This document shows positions 16,977 through 25,565 of a stretch of 64,000 bases of DNA, piece after piece (the first letter of the stretch is position 1; the number at the start of each line of letters is the position of its first letter). The stretch spans positions 37,374-101,373 of the forward strand of contig CAZJBX010000003.1 of assembly GCA_964544605.1 (NCBI GenBank), written 5' to 3'. The notes below the pieces were generated by a model. That model was not told where the DNA came from. It made no database searches and saw nothing but the letters and a program-made list of their open reading frames with translations. The DNA comes from JAMIFN01 sp964544605. Lineage in GTDB: Bacteria; Pseudomonadota; Gammaproteobacteria; Burkholderiales; Burkholderiaceae_C. The position numbers were made by a program, and so were the translations under genes.

Positions 16977-17022
16977 GCCATCTTCGGGGAAACCCTTAAC
17001 TTTTCGATAGGACGATTGCATC

Positions 17023-19305
17023 GTGAACCATACAACCCACCGCAGCCTTGCTGCCATGATTTTGGCTGGTAGCCTCAGCGTTAGCGCTCAGGCCCAAGAA
17101 GTACAAGCCCAAGCCGCTGCCGAGAGCGCAGGCACTTTGGGCACAGTGGTGGTGCGGGGCGATAGGGATCGTTTGGGCGCGCAGGGCAAAGACAGCGTGC
17201 GTGCAACGGAATCCACCATTGGCAAGGGCAAGCAAAAAATCAAGGACATCCCCCAGTCTGTGACCGTGATGACGGAAAAGCTGCTGGATGACCGCCATCT
17301 CGATACCGTGAAAGAGGCACTGAAAACCACAGCTGGTATCACCTTCTTGGCGGCTGAGGGTGGTGAGGAAGATGTGCGTTTGCGCGGCTTCTCTTTGGCG
17401 CAAACAGGTGACATTTATGTGGACGGTATGCGCGATCCTGCCTTCTACGATCGCGATAACTTCAACCTTGATCGTCTGGAGGTCATCCGTGGTTCCGCTT
17501 CTATGCTGTTTGGCCGTGGCTCCACAGGTGGCGCCATCAACCAAGTGAGCAAACTGCCCCGCTTGATGGATGAGAACGAAGTGGATGTGACTTTGGGGAG
17601 CTGGAACTACAAACGCGCCACTTTGGATGTGAATAAGGCCGTGGGCGAGAGCACGGCTGTGCGCGTGACGGGCATGTACACCAAGGCCGATAACAATGGT
17701 TCGGGCAGTAGCATTGATAAAGAGGGTGTGGCTGCTTCTGTGCGCACTGGCATTGGTGAAGAACACGAGTTCTTGGCTAGCCTTTATTACCTGAAAAACA
17801 AAAACGGCCTGAACTATGGCTTGCCTTGGTTGAGCACTGGTCCCAACCCCACAGATCGTGGCGTGTTGACAGGCTTGAAGGGCTCGGCCAACTTTGGCAT
17901 GGTGAGCGACTACAACCACGGCGAGGCCGCGCATTTCACCTTGGGCCATGTGTGGAAGCCTGACAACCAAACGGAAATCAATACCCGCATCCGCAAAGGC
18001 AGCTATGAGCGCGATATGCGAGCTTCTACCATCCGTTTGGCTGGCGCAGCAGCGCAGCCCAATGGCGTGGCGGTGAATTCTGGCAACTTTGGCCCTGATA
18101 CCGTGTTCACCCGTGGTGCGCCCATGAAGATTCAGGATTTGGACAATCTGATGCTGCAAAGCGATTTGAGCAAGAAGTTTGAGCTGGCAGGCATGAAGCA
18201 TGAGCTGCTGGCTGGCTTTGAGTGGCAAAAAGATGAGAAAGAAGTGTTTGCGGCCCGCACTGCGGCCCAAGGCGGGGTGGACTTGGCTAAGCCCGGCGGC
18301 ACTTTTGGCCAGCCCAATCGCGCTTGGATCAACGAAGGCAGCCGCGTGCTGCGCACCAGCAACGATTACAACAGCCACAACTGGGGCGCTTATGTGCAAG
18401 ACATGCTGCATGTGAATGAGCAGTTCAAAGTGGTGGGCGGCTTGCGCTACGACAAATTGAACGGCACTTACCGCACTTATGCCGCTTCTGCCGACCCCAG
18501 CATCCCACAGGCGATGACGCAGTACAAGATGAAGCTGGGTGCGTGGAGCCCCCGTTTGGGTGCCATGTACCAGCCCAACGAGCTGCAATCTTGGTATGCC
18601 TCTATCGGCAAGTCTTTCAACCCTTCTAGCGAAGCCTATTCACTGAGTGCGGCCAATGTGGACACGCCCCCAGAGAAAAGCCGCAACATTGAAATCGGCT
18701 TGAAAGGTGATGCCGCCACAGGCCATTTCTCTTACCGTGCGTCCATCTTCCACAGCACCAAATACAACGAGCGCAATACCGACCCCCTGTTGTTTGGCTC
18801 TGATGGTGTCACGCCCATCACGGCTTTGACGGGTGAACGCCACACCACGGGTCTGGAATTGGAGTTGGCAGGCCGCATCAACCCCGCTTGGGAAGTCTTC
18901 ACTTCTTGGATGTGGATGCCCAGCGCCAAAGTGGACAAGGCTGCGCCTTGCCCCGCCACTGGCTCTTGCAGCCAAGCGACTGTGGGTGAGCGCCCCGGCG
19001 ACCGTCCTGCTTTGACACCCAAACTGAGCGGTACAGCTTGGAGCACCTACCAGCTCAACGACCAATGGCGTGTGGGGGCGGGGTTGAACTTCACGGGCAA
19101 ACAAAACCCCACCCGTGCGGCCTTCTCTGTGCCTTCACATACCACGGTGGATTTGATGGCTGAGTTCCGCCCCTCAGAGAGCTGGACGGTGAAAACCAAT
19201 GTCAGCAATGTGGGCAACAAATACTACGCCAGCGAGCTCTACCCCGGTCACTATGTGCCTGGCGCGGCCCGCAATGTGCAAGTCACGGCCTCCTACGCTT
19301 TCTAA
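17023..19305 (+). CDS. TonB-dependent siderophore receptor, catecholate (Fiu-like) type
   Basis: Outer-membrane receptor of 760 residues for ferric siderophores. It starts at a GTG (17023) with GATAGGACG upstream and has a signal peptide ending in SAQAQE. The plug domain spans about 45-200 (IKDIPQSVTVMTEKLL, RGFSLAQTGDIYVDGMRD, LDRLEVIRGSASMLFGRGSTGG) and is followed by a 22-strand barrel ending in the terminal phenylalanine VTASYAF. The plug resembles Fiu/CirA-type catecholate receptors. Downstream lie a PKHD hydroxylase often linked to Fiu-type receptors, then tonB-exbB-exbD. Upstream Fur boxes predict induction under iron starvation. The actual ligand is unknown. Confidence 0.94.
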   Translation: MNHTTHRSLAAMILAGSLSVSAQAQEVQAQAAAESAGTLGTVVVRGDRDRLGAQGKDSVRATESTIGKGKQKIKDIPQSVTVMTEKLLDDRHLDTVKEALKTTAGITFLAAEGGEEDVRLRGFSLAQTGDIYVDGMRDPAFYDRDNFNLDRLEVIRGSASMLFGRGSTGGAINQVSKLPRLMDENEVDVTLGSWNYKRATLDVNKAVGESTAVRVTGMYTKADNNGSGSSIDKEGVAASVRTGIGEEHEFLASLYYLKNKNGLNYGLPWLSTGPNPTDRGVLTGLKGSANFGMVSDYNHGEAAHFTLGHVWKPDNQTEINTRIRKGSYERDMRASTIRLAGAAAQPNGVAVNSGNFGPDTVFTRGAPMKIQDLDNLMLQSDLSKKFELAGMKHELLAGFEWQKDEKEVFAARTAAQGGVDLAKPGGTFGQPNRAWINEGSRVLRTSNDYNSHNWGAYVQDMLHVNEQFKVVGGLRYDKLNGTYRTYAASADPSIPQAMTQYKMKLGAWSPRLGAMYQPNELQSWYASIGKSFNPSSEAYSLSAANVDTPPEKSRNIEIGLKGDAATGHFSYRASIFHSTKYNERNTDPLLFGSDGVTPITALTGERHTTGLELELAGRINPAWEVFTSWMWMPSAKVDKAAPCPATGSCSQATVGERPGDRPALTPKLSGTAWSTYQLNDQWRVGAGLNFTGKQNPTRAAFSVPSHTTVDLMAEFRPSESWTVKTNVSNVGNKYYASELYPGHYVPGAARNVQVTASYAF

Positions 19306-19342
19306 ATACAGCGTTTGATGCAATGCAAGAGAAGGCAGTTTG

Positions 19343-20026
19343 ATGATTTTGACCCTCGCCGACATCCTCAGCCCCGCCCAAGTGCAGCAGGCGCAAGCCC
19401 TGCTGCAAACGGCGCCTTGGCAAGATGGCCGCGCCTCTGCGGGCGTGACTTCGGCCTTGGTCAAAAACAACCATCAACTGCCTTTTGATTGCGAAGCCAG
19501 CCAAAACATCGGTGCGATGGTGATGCAGGGCTTGGAAAACAGCTCCGAGTTCTTCGCCGCCGCCTTGCCGCACCGCCTTTACACCCCGCGCATCAACCGC
19601 TATGAGGGCGGCTGCAATTACTACGGCCCCCATGTGGACGGCTCGATTCGCCGCGTTTTGCCCAGTGGCGAGCGCGTGCGCACCGATGTTTCGTGCACCG
19701 TGTTTTTGGCCGACCCCGACAGCTATGAGGGCGGTGAACTGGTCTTCCACCAAGGCAGCCAGACCCACGCCATCAAACTGCCCGCCGGTTCTGCCGTGAT
19801 TTACCCGGGCGATACCGTGCATGAGGTGCGCCCCGTCACCCGTGGGGCCCGTATTGCGGCCTTCTTCTGGGTGCAATCTTTGGTGCGCTGCCAAGTGCAG
19901 CGCCGCATGCTCTACGAGCTGGATCAGCACATTGCCAGCTTGCGCGAGCGCGACCCCGAGGCGGCGGAAGTGGTGGGCCTGACAGGCCACTACCACAACC
20001 TGCTGCGCATGTGGGCGGAAACCTAA
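19343..20026 (+). CDS. PKHD-type Fe(II)/2-oxoglutarate-dependent hydroxylase (PiuC/YbiX family)
   Basis: Cytosolic oxygenase of 227 residues, the usual length. The iron ligands are visible as HVDG (H97, D99) and H160 in DTVHEV, with R168/R171 positioned for 2-oxoglutarate. ATG 19343 is chosen because GAAGG lies 7 bases before it. YbiX/PiuC genes typically sit beside Fiu/PiuA siderophore receptors and are co-regulated by iron; their substrate is not established. Here the gene follows the receptor by 37 bases and precedes tonB by 21 bases, so all are likely one iron-repressed operon. Confidence 0.93.
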   Translation: MILTLADILSPAQVQQAQALLQTAPWQDGRASAGVTSALVKNNHQLPFDCEASQNIGAMVMQGLENSSEFFAAALPHRLYTPRINRYEGGCNYYGPHVDGSIRRVLPSGERVRTDVSCTVFLADPDSYEGGELVFHQGSQTHAIKLPAGSAVIYPGDTVHEVRPVTRGARIAAFFWVQSLVRCQVQRRMLYELDQHIASLRERDPEAAEVVGLTGHYHNLLRMWAET

Positions 20027-20047
20027 ACGCCATCGGGAGTTCAAGCC

Positions 20048-20767
20048 GTGCCCAGCCCATCTTTATCTTCTGCCTTGCTGCGCCGCGTGCAGCACTATGG
20101 CCCTGCCTCAGCCCTTGTTTTACTGGGGCATGTTTTGTTTGTTTTGGCCTTGCTCAAAGGCTTGAATTTGGTGCCCCTGCCCACCAAAGAGGTGGTGGTG
20201 ATGGCACAAATTGTCTCTGGCCCCATCGTCGCTGAGCCCGAACCTGAACCTCAGCCTGAGCCGCCCCCACCGCCGCCCAAGCCTGTGGTGCAGCCCAAGG
20301 TGAACAAGCCCCAGCCTTTGGCCGTTCGGCCCAAACGCGAGCGCCGCCAGCCGGCTGAAACCGCCGTGCAGGCCGAGCCTGAGCCTGCCGAGCCAGCACC
20401 TGCTGTGGCTGAGAACAACAGCACGGCTGAGAGCAGCCAAAGCGACAGCCGCGCACAAGCGGCCCCTGCTGCGCCCAAACCCGATGTGGTGCTCAAACCG
20501 CAAAGGGGCTCGCTCATCAATATTGAGGGCCACTACCCGCCGCTGAGCCGCCGCATGGGGGAAGAAGGCACGGTGGTGATTCAAGTTTTGGTGAATGAGC
20601 AAGGCCAGCCCGCTGAAGTGCGGGTGAAGAAAAGCAGCGGCTACCAGCGTTTGGACCAAGCGGCCATCAGCGCCGTGCGTGCCGCACGCTTTAGCCCTGG
20701 CAGCCGCAACGGCAAGGCCGAGGCCATGTGGTTTGACTTGCCCATCCGCTTTGAGTTACGGGATTGA
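20048..20767 (+). CDS. tonB: TonB energy-transducing protein
   Basis: Links proton-motive force at ExbB-ExbD to outer-membrane receptors. 239 residues from a GTG start: a single N-terminal membrane segment (about 18-38), a Pro/Glu and Pro/Lys-rich periplasmic linker (about 60-100), then the C-terminal TonB domain with YPPLSRRMGEEGTVVIQVLV, SSGYQRLDQAAISAVRAARF and a final LPIRFEL. Its place between the hydroxylase gene and exbB-exbD suggests a dedicated energy module for the neighbouring receptor. Confidence 0.95.
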   Translation: MPSPSLSSALLRRVQHYGPASALVLLGHVLFVLALLKGLNLVPLPTKEVVVMAQIVSGPIVAEPEPEPQPEPPPPPPKPVVQPKVNKPQPLAVRPKRERRQPAETAVQAEPEPAEPAPAVAENNSTAESSQSDSRAQAAPAAPKPDVVLKPQRGSLINIEGHYPPLSRRMGEEGTVVIQVLVNEQGQPAEVRVKKSSGYQRLDQAAISAVRAARFSPGSRNGKAEAMWFDLPIRFELRD

Positions 20768-20815
20768 GGCCAGAGGGCCATAACACAGAACACAGTTTTC
20801 AAATGGAGTAAAAAA

Positions 20816-21508
20816 ATGGAATCGCAATTTGGTTTAGCCCATGTATGGGCGCAAGGGGATTGGGTGAGCAAAAGCATCACCATCTTCCTTTTTGCCATGT
20901 CTTTTGCCTCGTGGCTGGTGATTGTGCTGCGCACCATTGGCCTGTTGCGGGCCCGCCGTCAAGCGGAGCAGGCGCGGCATTTTTGGGATCAAGGCGATTT
21001 TGATGCGGCCTTGAATACGCTTGAAAATGGCAAACACCACAACCCCTTCTTGCACATTGCGCAAGCAGGGCAGGCGGCGCTGGAGCACCACCAGCACAAT
21101 GAAAAGCATTTGCACGATAAGTTCGACCTCTCGGACTGGATTCACAGCAGCCTCTCTGCTGCCATTGATGAGGCCCAAGCCCGTTTGCAAGGTGGCTTGG
21201 CCATCCTGGCCTCAGTGGGCTCTACCGCGCCTTTTGTGGGCCTGTTTGGTACGGTTTGGGGCATTTATCACGCCTTGATTACCATTGGTGCCACAGGCCA
21301 AGCCAGCATCGACCGCGTGGCTGGCCCCGTGGGTGAGGCCCTCATCATGACCGCCTTGGGTTTGGCCGTAGCCATTCCCGCCGTGCTCTCCTACAACGGC
21401 ATTGTGCGCAGCAACAAGCGCTTGATGATGCACATGAACCGCTTTGCGCAAGACCTGCACACCTACTTTGTGACGGGCGCTTGCATCAAACGCCCCAAGC
21501 GCCGTTAA
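20816..21508 (+). CDS. exbB: Biopolymer transport protein ExbB
   Basis: Inner-membrane proton-channel subunit. 230 residues with three membrane segments: about 18-38, about 135-155 and about 175-195. The MotA/TolQ/ExbB signature is present (GLAILASVGSTAPFVGLFGT and VGEALIMTALGLAVAIPAV). The N-terminal periplasmic part is short and followed by a cytosolic loop. The ribosome site is ATGGAGT before ATG 20816. It ends 27 bases before the exbD ATG, giving the conserved tonB-exbB-exbD order. Confidence 0.95.
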   Translation: MESQFGLAHVWAQGDWVSKSITIFLFAMSFASWLVIVLRTIGLLRARRQAEQARHFWDQGDFDAALNTLENGKHHNPFLHIAQAGQAALEHHQHNEKHLHDKFDLSDWIHSSLSAAIDEAQARLQGGLAILASVGSTAPFVGLFGTVWGIYHALITIGATGQASIDRVAGPVGEALIMTALGLAVAIPAVLSYNGIVRSNKRLMMHMNRFAQDLHTYFVTGACIKRPKRR

Positions 21509-21535
21509 TTGAACCGACTGAGCAAGGAAAGCACC

Positions 21536-21952
21536 ATGGCTTTTGGCACAACAGACCGAACCGATGAGGTGATGAACGAGATCAATGTGGTTCCCTTGGT
21601 GGATGTCATGTTGGTGCTGCTCATCATCTTTATCGTCACCATTCCCGTCATCAACCACGCCATCAAGGTGGAACTGCCTGAGCAAAGCAGTGCGCCGTTG
21701 GAGACGCCACCCGAGACCCTGCGCGTGGCCGTCACCAGCGATGGCCAATACTCCGTCAATGAGCAAATGTTTGACGAAGCGGCTTTGCAGGCTTTTTTGA
21801 GCGAAAAAAGCCTGCTCACGCCCCAGCCTGAGCTGCACATTTTGGGCGATAAGGCCGTGCGCTATGAAAAAGTGACGGCCCTTATGAGCATGGCGAAAAA
21901 TGCGGGCCTGCAAAAAATTGGTTTTGTGACCGAACCTGCTACCGCACCCTAA
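21536..21952 (+). CDS. exbD: Biopolymer transport protein ExbD
   Basis: Inner-membrane partner of ExbB, 138 residues. It shows the N-terminal MNEINVVPLVDVMLVLLIIF motif; the aspartate in PLVDVML is the protonatable residue in the single membrane segment. A periplasmic domain follows. The start at 21536 is favoured by AAGGAAAG 4-11 bases upstream; a TTG at 21509 is possible but lacks a ribosome site. A perfect GAAA tetraloop hairpin lies just after the stop (21974-21989) with no T-tract, so it may stabilise the 3' end of the operon RNA. Confidence 0.95.
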   Translation: MAFGTTDRTDEVMNEINVVPLVDVMLVLLIIFIVTIPVINHAIKVELPEQSSAPLETPPETLRVAVTSDGQYSVNEQMFDEAALQAFLSEKSLLTPQPELHILGDKAVRYEKVTALMSMAKNAGLQKIGFVTEPATAP

Positions 21953-22049
21953 AGGCGGCTGGCACGGGCCAAGCTGGGGGAAACCCCAGGCAGACAAGGG
22001 TATGCGGCATAATGGCCGCTTGCCCTTTTTTATTTGCCGAGCTTGACCC

Positions 22050-22499
22050 ATGAACCGATTGGCCGCCATATTGCCCGTAGAGCACATCCTTATTGATGCC
22101 GACATCACGAGCAAAAAGCGCGCTTTTGAAGAAATCGGCTTCCTGCTAGAAAACCACATTGGCCTCAAGCGCCTGCTCGTCAGCGACAGCCTCTTTGTCC
22201 GTGAGCGCCTGGGCTCCACAGGCTTGGGCCACGGCATCGCCGTGCCGCATGGCCGCATTGAGGGCCTGAAGCAGCCGCAAGCGGCCCTGCTGCGCTTGCG
22301 CAAGCCCATAGGCTTTGATGCGCTTGATGGCCAGCCTGTGCAACTCATCATTGGCCTGCTGATTCCGCAAAACAATGCCGAGCAGCACCTTGAAATCCTC
22401 TCTGACATCGTGCGCATCGTGGGCCAAGCCGACATGCGTGAGCGCATTGCCGCCGCGCCCGATGTGGCCAGCTTGCTCGACCTGCTGCAAAGTCATTGA
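22050..22499 (+). CDS. ptsN: PTS IIA-like nitrogen-regulatory protein PtsN
   Basis: EIIA-Ntr of the nitrogen phosphotransferase system, a cytosolic regulator phosphorylated by NPr. 149 residues with LGSTGLGHGIAVPHGR; the phosphorylated histidine is H67. Length and the N-terminal LPVEHILIDADI are typical. In most proteobacteria ptsN sits near rpoN and hpf; here it stands alone between the TonB operon and dusB, 97 bases after exbD. CATAAT at 22008-22013 may be its -10 element. The terminator at 22566-22586 would end its transcript. Confidence 0.94.
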   Translation: MNRLAAILPVEHILIDADITSKKRAFEEIGFLLENHIGLKRLLVSDSLFVRERLGSTGLGHGIAVPHGRIEGLKQPQAALLRLRKPIGFDALDGQPVQLIIGLLIPQNNAEQHLEILSDIVRIVGQADMRERIAAAPDVASLLDLLQSH

Positions 22500-22508
22500 A
22501 GTTTTGCC

Positions 22509-22533
22509 TATAATCAATGCTTAAAATTTAAGC
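22509..22533 (+). promoter_or_regulatory. dusB-fis promoter with a consensus Fis site
   Basis: TATAAT at 22509-22514 is a perfect -10. Directly behind it, 22519-22533 is the palindrome GCTTAAAATTTAAGC, which matches the 15-base Fis consensus GNTYAAWWWTTRANC at every position. It covers the expected start of transcription, so Fis made by this operon would repress its own synthesis, as in E. coli. The -35 (CTGCAA, 18-base spacer) is weak. Confidence 0.6.
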
Positions 22534-22565
22534 AAAATAGCGGCAGCACTGACCGCCACACACAC

Positions 22566-22586
22566 AACCGCCTTGGGGCGGTTTTT
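22566..22586 (+). terminator. Rho-independent terminator in the dusB leader
   Basis: AACCGCC/GGCGGTT stem with a TTGG loop and TTTTT tail, ending 15 bases before the dusB ATG. An upstream ACCGCC (22552-22557) can pair with the 3' arm, and GCGG (22540-22543) can pair with that ACCGCC, so alternative folds are possible. It may simply end ptsN, or attenuate dusB-fis. Confidence 0.7.
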
Positions 22587-22600
22587 CTGTCTTTGTTCTC

Positions 22601-23620
22601 ATGCGTATTGGCCCTTATGAACTTGCGAACCGTGTTTTTGTCGCCCCCATGGCGGGGGTGACGGATCGGCCTTTTCGCAAATTGTGCAAAAAACTGGGCG
22701 CAGGCTATGCCGTCAGCGAAATGGTGACCAGCCGCCCCGATTTATTCCGCAGCTTGAAAACCTCGCGCCGCGCCGACCACACAGGTGAAGTGGGCCCCAT
22801 TGCGGTGCAAATTGCGGGCACAGATGCGGCCATGATGGCCGACGCCGCTCGCTACAACATCGACCGTGGCGCGCAAATCATCGACATCAATATGGGTTGC
22901 CCCGCCAAAAAGGTATGCAACAAATGGGCGGGCTCGGCCCTGATGCAAGATGAGGCGCTGGCGCTGGAGATTGTGCAGGCCGTGGTGCAAGCGGCCGCAC
23001 CCAGCGGCGTGCCTGTTACTTTGAAAATGCGCACAGGTTGGTGCCAAGCGCAAAAAAACGCCGTGGCCATTGCCCGTGCGGCAGAAGATGCGGGCGTGGC
23101 CTTGCTCACCGTGCATGGTCGCACCCGCGAGCAGGGCTATAAAGGCCAAGCCGAATACGACACGATTGCGGCGGTGAAGGCCGCCGTGCGGGTGCCCGTG
23201 GTGGCCAATGGCGATATCGACAGCCCCGAAAAAGCCCAAGCTGTGTTGGCTTACACAGGGGCCGATGCCGTGATGGTGGGCCGTGCGGCGCAGGGTCGCC
23301 CTTGGATTTTTCGTGAAATCGTCCATTATTTGGCCACAGGCGAGCACCTGCCACCGCCCAGCACCTTAGAGGCCAAAGCCCTGCTGCTGGAGCATTTGCA
23401 AGAGCATTACGCGCTGTATGGCGAATACACTGGCGTGCGCAGCGCCCGCAAGCACATTGGCTGGTATGTGGCCAACTTGCCTGGTGGCGCAGCCTTCAGG
23501 CAGCACATGAATCGCTTGGACGATGCCCAAGCCCAATATGCTGCCTTGGCCAGCTATTTTGATACCTTGGCCCAAACCCAGCCTGTTTTGATGGATTCAC
23601 AAGGAGCAGCCCATGTCTGA
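22601..23620 (+). CDS. dusB: tRNA-dihydrouridine synthase B
   Basis: FMN enzyme that reduces U17 in the D-loop of tRNAs. 339 residues: MRIGPYELANRVFVAPMAGVTDRPF at the start of the TIM barrel, the catalytic cysteine in MGCPAKKVCNKWAGSAL, VTLKMRTGW, TVHGRTREQGYKG and VMVGRAAQGRPWIF, all DusB signatures. No clear Shine-Dalgarno precedes ATG 22601; the leader terminator ends 15 bases before it. The last 8 bases overlap the fis start, so the two are translationally coupled, as in other proteobacteria. Confidence 0.96.
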   Translation: MRIGPYELANRVFVAPMAGVTDRPFRKLCKKLGAGYAVSEMVTSRPDLFRSLKTSRRADHTGEVGPIAVQIAGTDAAMMADAARYNIDRGAQIIDINMGCPAKKVCNKWAGSALMQDEALALEIVQAVVQAAAPSGVPVTLKMRTGWCQAQKNAVAIARAAEDAGVALLTVHGRTREQGYKGQAEYDTIAAVKAAVRVPVVANGDIDSPEKAQAVLAYTGADAVMVGRAAQGRPWIFREIVHYLATGEHLPPPSTLEAKALLLEHLQEHYALYGEYTGVRSARKHIGWYVANLPGGAAFRQHMNRLDDAQAQYAALASYFDTLAQTQPVLMDSQGAAHV

Positions 23621-23846
23621 TGGCATTGATGAGTGCGTGAAGCGAAATTTGGAACTTTTCTTCGACGACCTAGAGGGCCAAGAGCCCGCTGGTATTTACG
23701 AAATGATTGTGGATGTGGTGGAGCGCCCGCTGTTGGAGGTGGTGATGGCAAGAGCGGGAGAAAACCAATCTCGGGCGGCCCAGTGGCTGGGCATCAACCG
23801 CAATACCTTGCGTAAGAAATTGATGAAGTTTGGCATGGCCGAGTGA
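23613..23846 (+). CDS. fis: Fis family DNA-binding protein
   Basis: Small nucleoid-associated regulator (77 residues) that bends DNA and controls rRNA and growth-phase genes. The C-terminal helix-turn-helix is clear (GENQSRAAQWLGINRNTLRKKLMKF). It is shorter at the N-terminus than E. coli Fis (98), as is usual in betaproteobacteria. It overlaps the end of dusB and has GGAG before the ATG. The purH gene that often follows fis in this order is absent; a HiPIP gene comes next. Confidence 0.95.
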   Translation: MSDGIDECVKRNLELFFDDLEGQEPAGIYEMIVDVVERPLLEVVMARAGENQSRAAQWLGINRNTLRKKLMKFGMAE

Positions 23847-23987
23847 GGCATTTCGCCCTACAACCCGAGAAAAGCCCTGATGCCATGTTCAGTATTGGGC
23901 CAGAGGCTACGAAGCCAAAGCCGCATCAGGCGTAAGCTGCTCACTTCAGTGTTTGGTTTTGTGCCTTATTTGAAAGAGAGTGTTGCC

Positions 23988-24326
23988 ATGTCTTCTTCCT
24001 CCGACCCCTCCCGCCGTGCATTTTTGTTTCAAGCCGCTGCTGTTGGTGCGGCTTTGGGCAGTGTCGCCAGCGCAAGCATGGCCGCACCTGCTGCGGCACC
24101 AAGCGCGGCCTTACTCAGCGAGACCGACCCTACGGCCAAGGCGCTCAAATACCACAGCGATGCCAAAAAAGTGAATCCTGCGGCCAACCCCAAATACAAA
24201 GCAGGCCATACCTGCGCCAATTGCATGCTCTACAAAGGCGATAGCAAGTTGGGCGATTGCTCGCTCTTTCCGCGCCGCAAAGTGCCCGCAGGTGCTTGGT
24301 GCAATGCTTGGGCGAAAAAGGCTTAA
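23988..24326 (+). CDS. High-potential iron-sulfur protein (HiPIP)
   Basis: Periplasmic electron carrier with one [4Fe-4S] cluster. 112 residues from ATG 23988 (GAAAGAGAG upstream). The N-terminus has a twin-arginine signal (SRRAFLFQ followed by an Ala-rich hydrophobic stretch), consistent with export of the folded, cluster-loaded protein. The four cluster cysteines are C76, C79, C91 and C105 (CANC, GDC, AWC). It lies 141 bases after fis and ends in the terminator at 24351. Soluble donors and acceptors cannot be deduced. Confidence 0.94.
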   Translation: MSSSSDPSRRAFLFQAAAVGAALGSVASASMAAPAAAPSAALLSETDPTAKALKYHSDAKKVNPAANPKYKAGHTCANCMLYKGDSKLGDCSLFPRRKVPAGAWCNAWAKKA

Positions 24327-24350
24327 AGCGTTTGCGTGGGCCTCAAATAC

Positions 24351-24382
24351 AAAAACCGCCTTCCATGAAGGCGGTTTTTTTT
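24351..24382. terminator. Bidirectional terminator between the HiPIP gene and pilU
   Basis: AAAAACCGCCTTC and its reverse complement flank a short loop, with T-tracts in both directions. It lies between convergent genes and can serve both. Confidence 0.9.
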
Positions 24383-24405
24383 GAGGCCGAGCACAGGGGC
24401 AGGGC

Positions 24406-25542
24406 TTACATGATGGCCAAGTGCTCGGTGCCTTGCGACAAATCTTGCGTTTTGGCGCGTTGTGAATTGAGCTTGATGTTCAAGCGCAAATCGTTGGCCG
24501 AGTCGGCGTAGCGGATGGCGTCATCCAAACTGATGATGTTCGATTCAAAGGCGTAGAACAGCGATTGGTCGAAGGTTTGCATGCCCAGCTCGGTGCTCTT
24601 TTTCATGATTTCTTTGATTTCGCCAACTTCGCCACGGAAGATGAGGTCGGAGATCAAAGGCGTGTTCAGCAGCACCTCTACCGCCGCATAACGGCCCTTG
24701 CCATCTTGCTTGGGAATCAGGCGCTGCGAAATGATGCTGCGCAGGTTCAAAGACAAATCCATCAGCAATTGCAGGCGGCGCTCTTCAGGGAAGAAGTTGA
24801 TGATGCGATCCAAGGCTTGGTTGGCGCTGTTGGCGTGCAAAGTGGCCATGCACAAATGCCCTGTTTCCGAGAAGGCAATGGCGTGCTCCATGGTTTCGCG
24901 GTCACGAATCTCACCCATCAAAATCACATCAGGCGCTTGGCGCAGGGTGTTTTTCAGGGCGATTTCCCAGTTGTCGGTGTCGATGCCGACCTCGCGCTGC
25001 GTCACCATGCAGTTTTTATGCGGGTGTACAAATTCAATCGGGTCTTCCACGGTCACGATGTGGCCGTAAGAGTTCTGGTTGCGCCAGTCAATCATGGCGG
25101 CCAAAGAGGTGGATTTACCTGAACCCGTGGCCCCAGCCACAATCACCAAGCCGCGTTTGGCCAAGGTGATGTCTTTGAGGGCCTGAGGCAGGCCCAAGCC
25201 ATCGATGCTGGGTAGGGTGCTGGGAATGACCCGAAACACCATGCCGATTTTGCCCTGCTGCACAAAGGCATTCACACGGAAGCGGCCAATGCCTTTGGGG
25301 GCGACACCGAAGTTGCACTCACGCGTGCGCTCGAACTCGGCGGCTTGTTTGTCGTTCATCACCGCGCGGGCCAAGGCCATGGTGTGGGCAGACGACAGTG
25401 GCTGCGAGGACACCTTGGTCATCTTGCCATCGACCTTGATGCCAGGCGGAAAGCCCACGCTGATGAACAAATCGGAGCCGCCACGGGTGAGCAGCAGCTT
25501 GAGCAAATCGTGTATGAATTTGGTGGCCTGATCGCGTTCCAT
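24406..25542 (-). CDS. pilU: Type IV pilus retraction ATPase PilU
   Basis: Cytosolic hexameric ATPase that assists pilus retraction for twitching motility. 378 residues, with Walker A GATGSGKSTSLAAM, the aspartate box VTVEDPIEF, Walker B VILMGEIRDRETM and the His box ATLHANSANQALDRI. The longer C-terminus and the FPPGIKVDGKM start distinguish it from PilT. ATG 25542 is the family start. It is co-transcribed with pilT, 23 bases upstream, in the normal pilT-pilU order. Confidence 0.95.
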   Translation of the reverse strand: MERDQATKFIHDLLKLLLTRGGSDLFISVGFPPGIKVDGKMTKVSSQPLSSAHTMALARAVMNDKQAAEFERTRECNFGVAPKGIGRFRVNAFVQQGKIGMVFRVIPSTLPSIDGLGLPQALKDITLAKRGLVIVAGATGSGKSTSLAAMIDWRNQNSYGHIVTVEDPIEFVHPHKNCMVTQREVGIDTDNWEIALKNTLRQAPDVILMGEIRDRETMEHAIAFSETGHLCMATLHANSANQALDRIINFFPEERRLQLLMDLSLNLRSIISQRLIPKQDGKGRYAAVEVLLNTPLISDLIFRGEVGEIKEIMKKSTELGMQTFDQSLFYAFESNIISLDDAIRYADSANDLRLNIKLNSQRAKTQDLSQGTEHLAIM

Positions 25543-25565
25543 TTGTCTGTTTCTCGTTTTTTGGT

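Noticed and set aside
16996..18588. 530-codon minus-strand frame opposite the TonB receptor
   Set aside because: Antisense shadow of a GC-rich gene; the plus-strand product is a clear receptor.
21212..22447. 411-codon minus-strand frame across exbB, exbD and ptsN
   Set aside because: It spans three well-supported genes on the other strand and has no recognisable domain.
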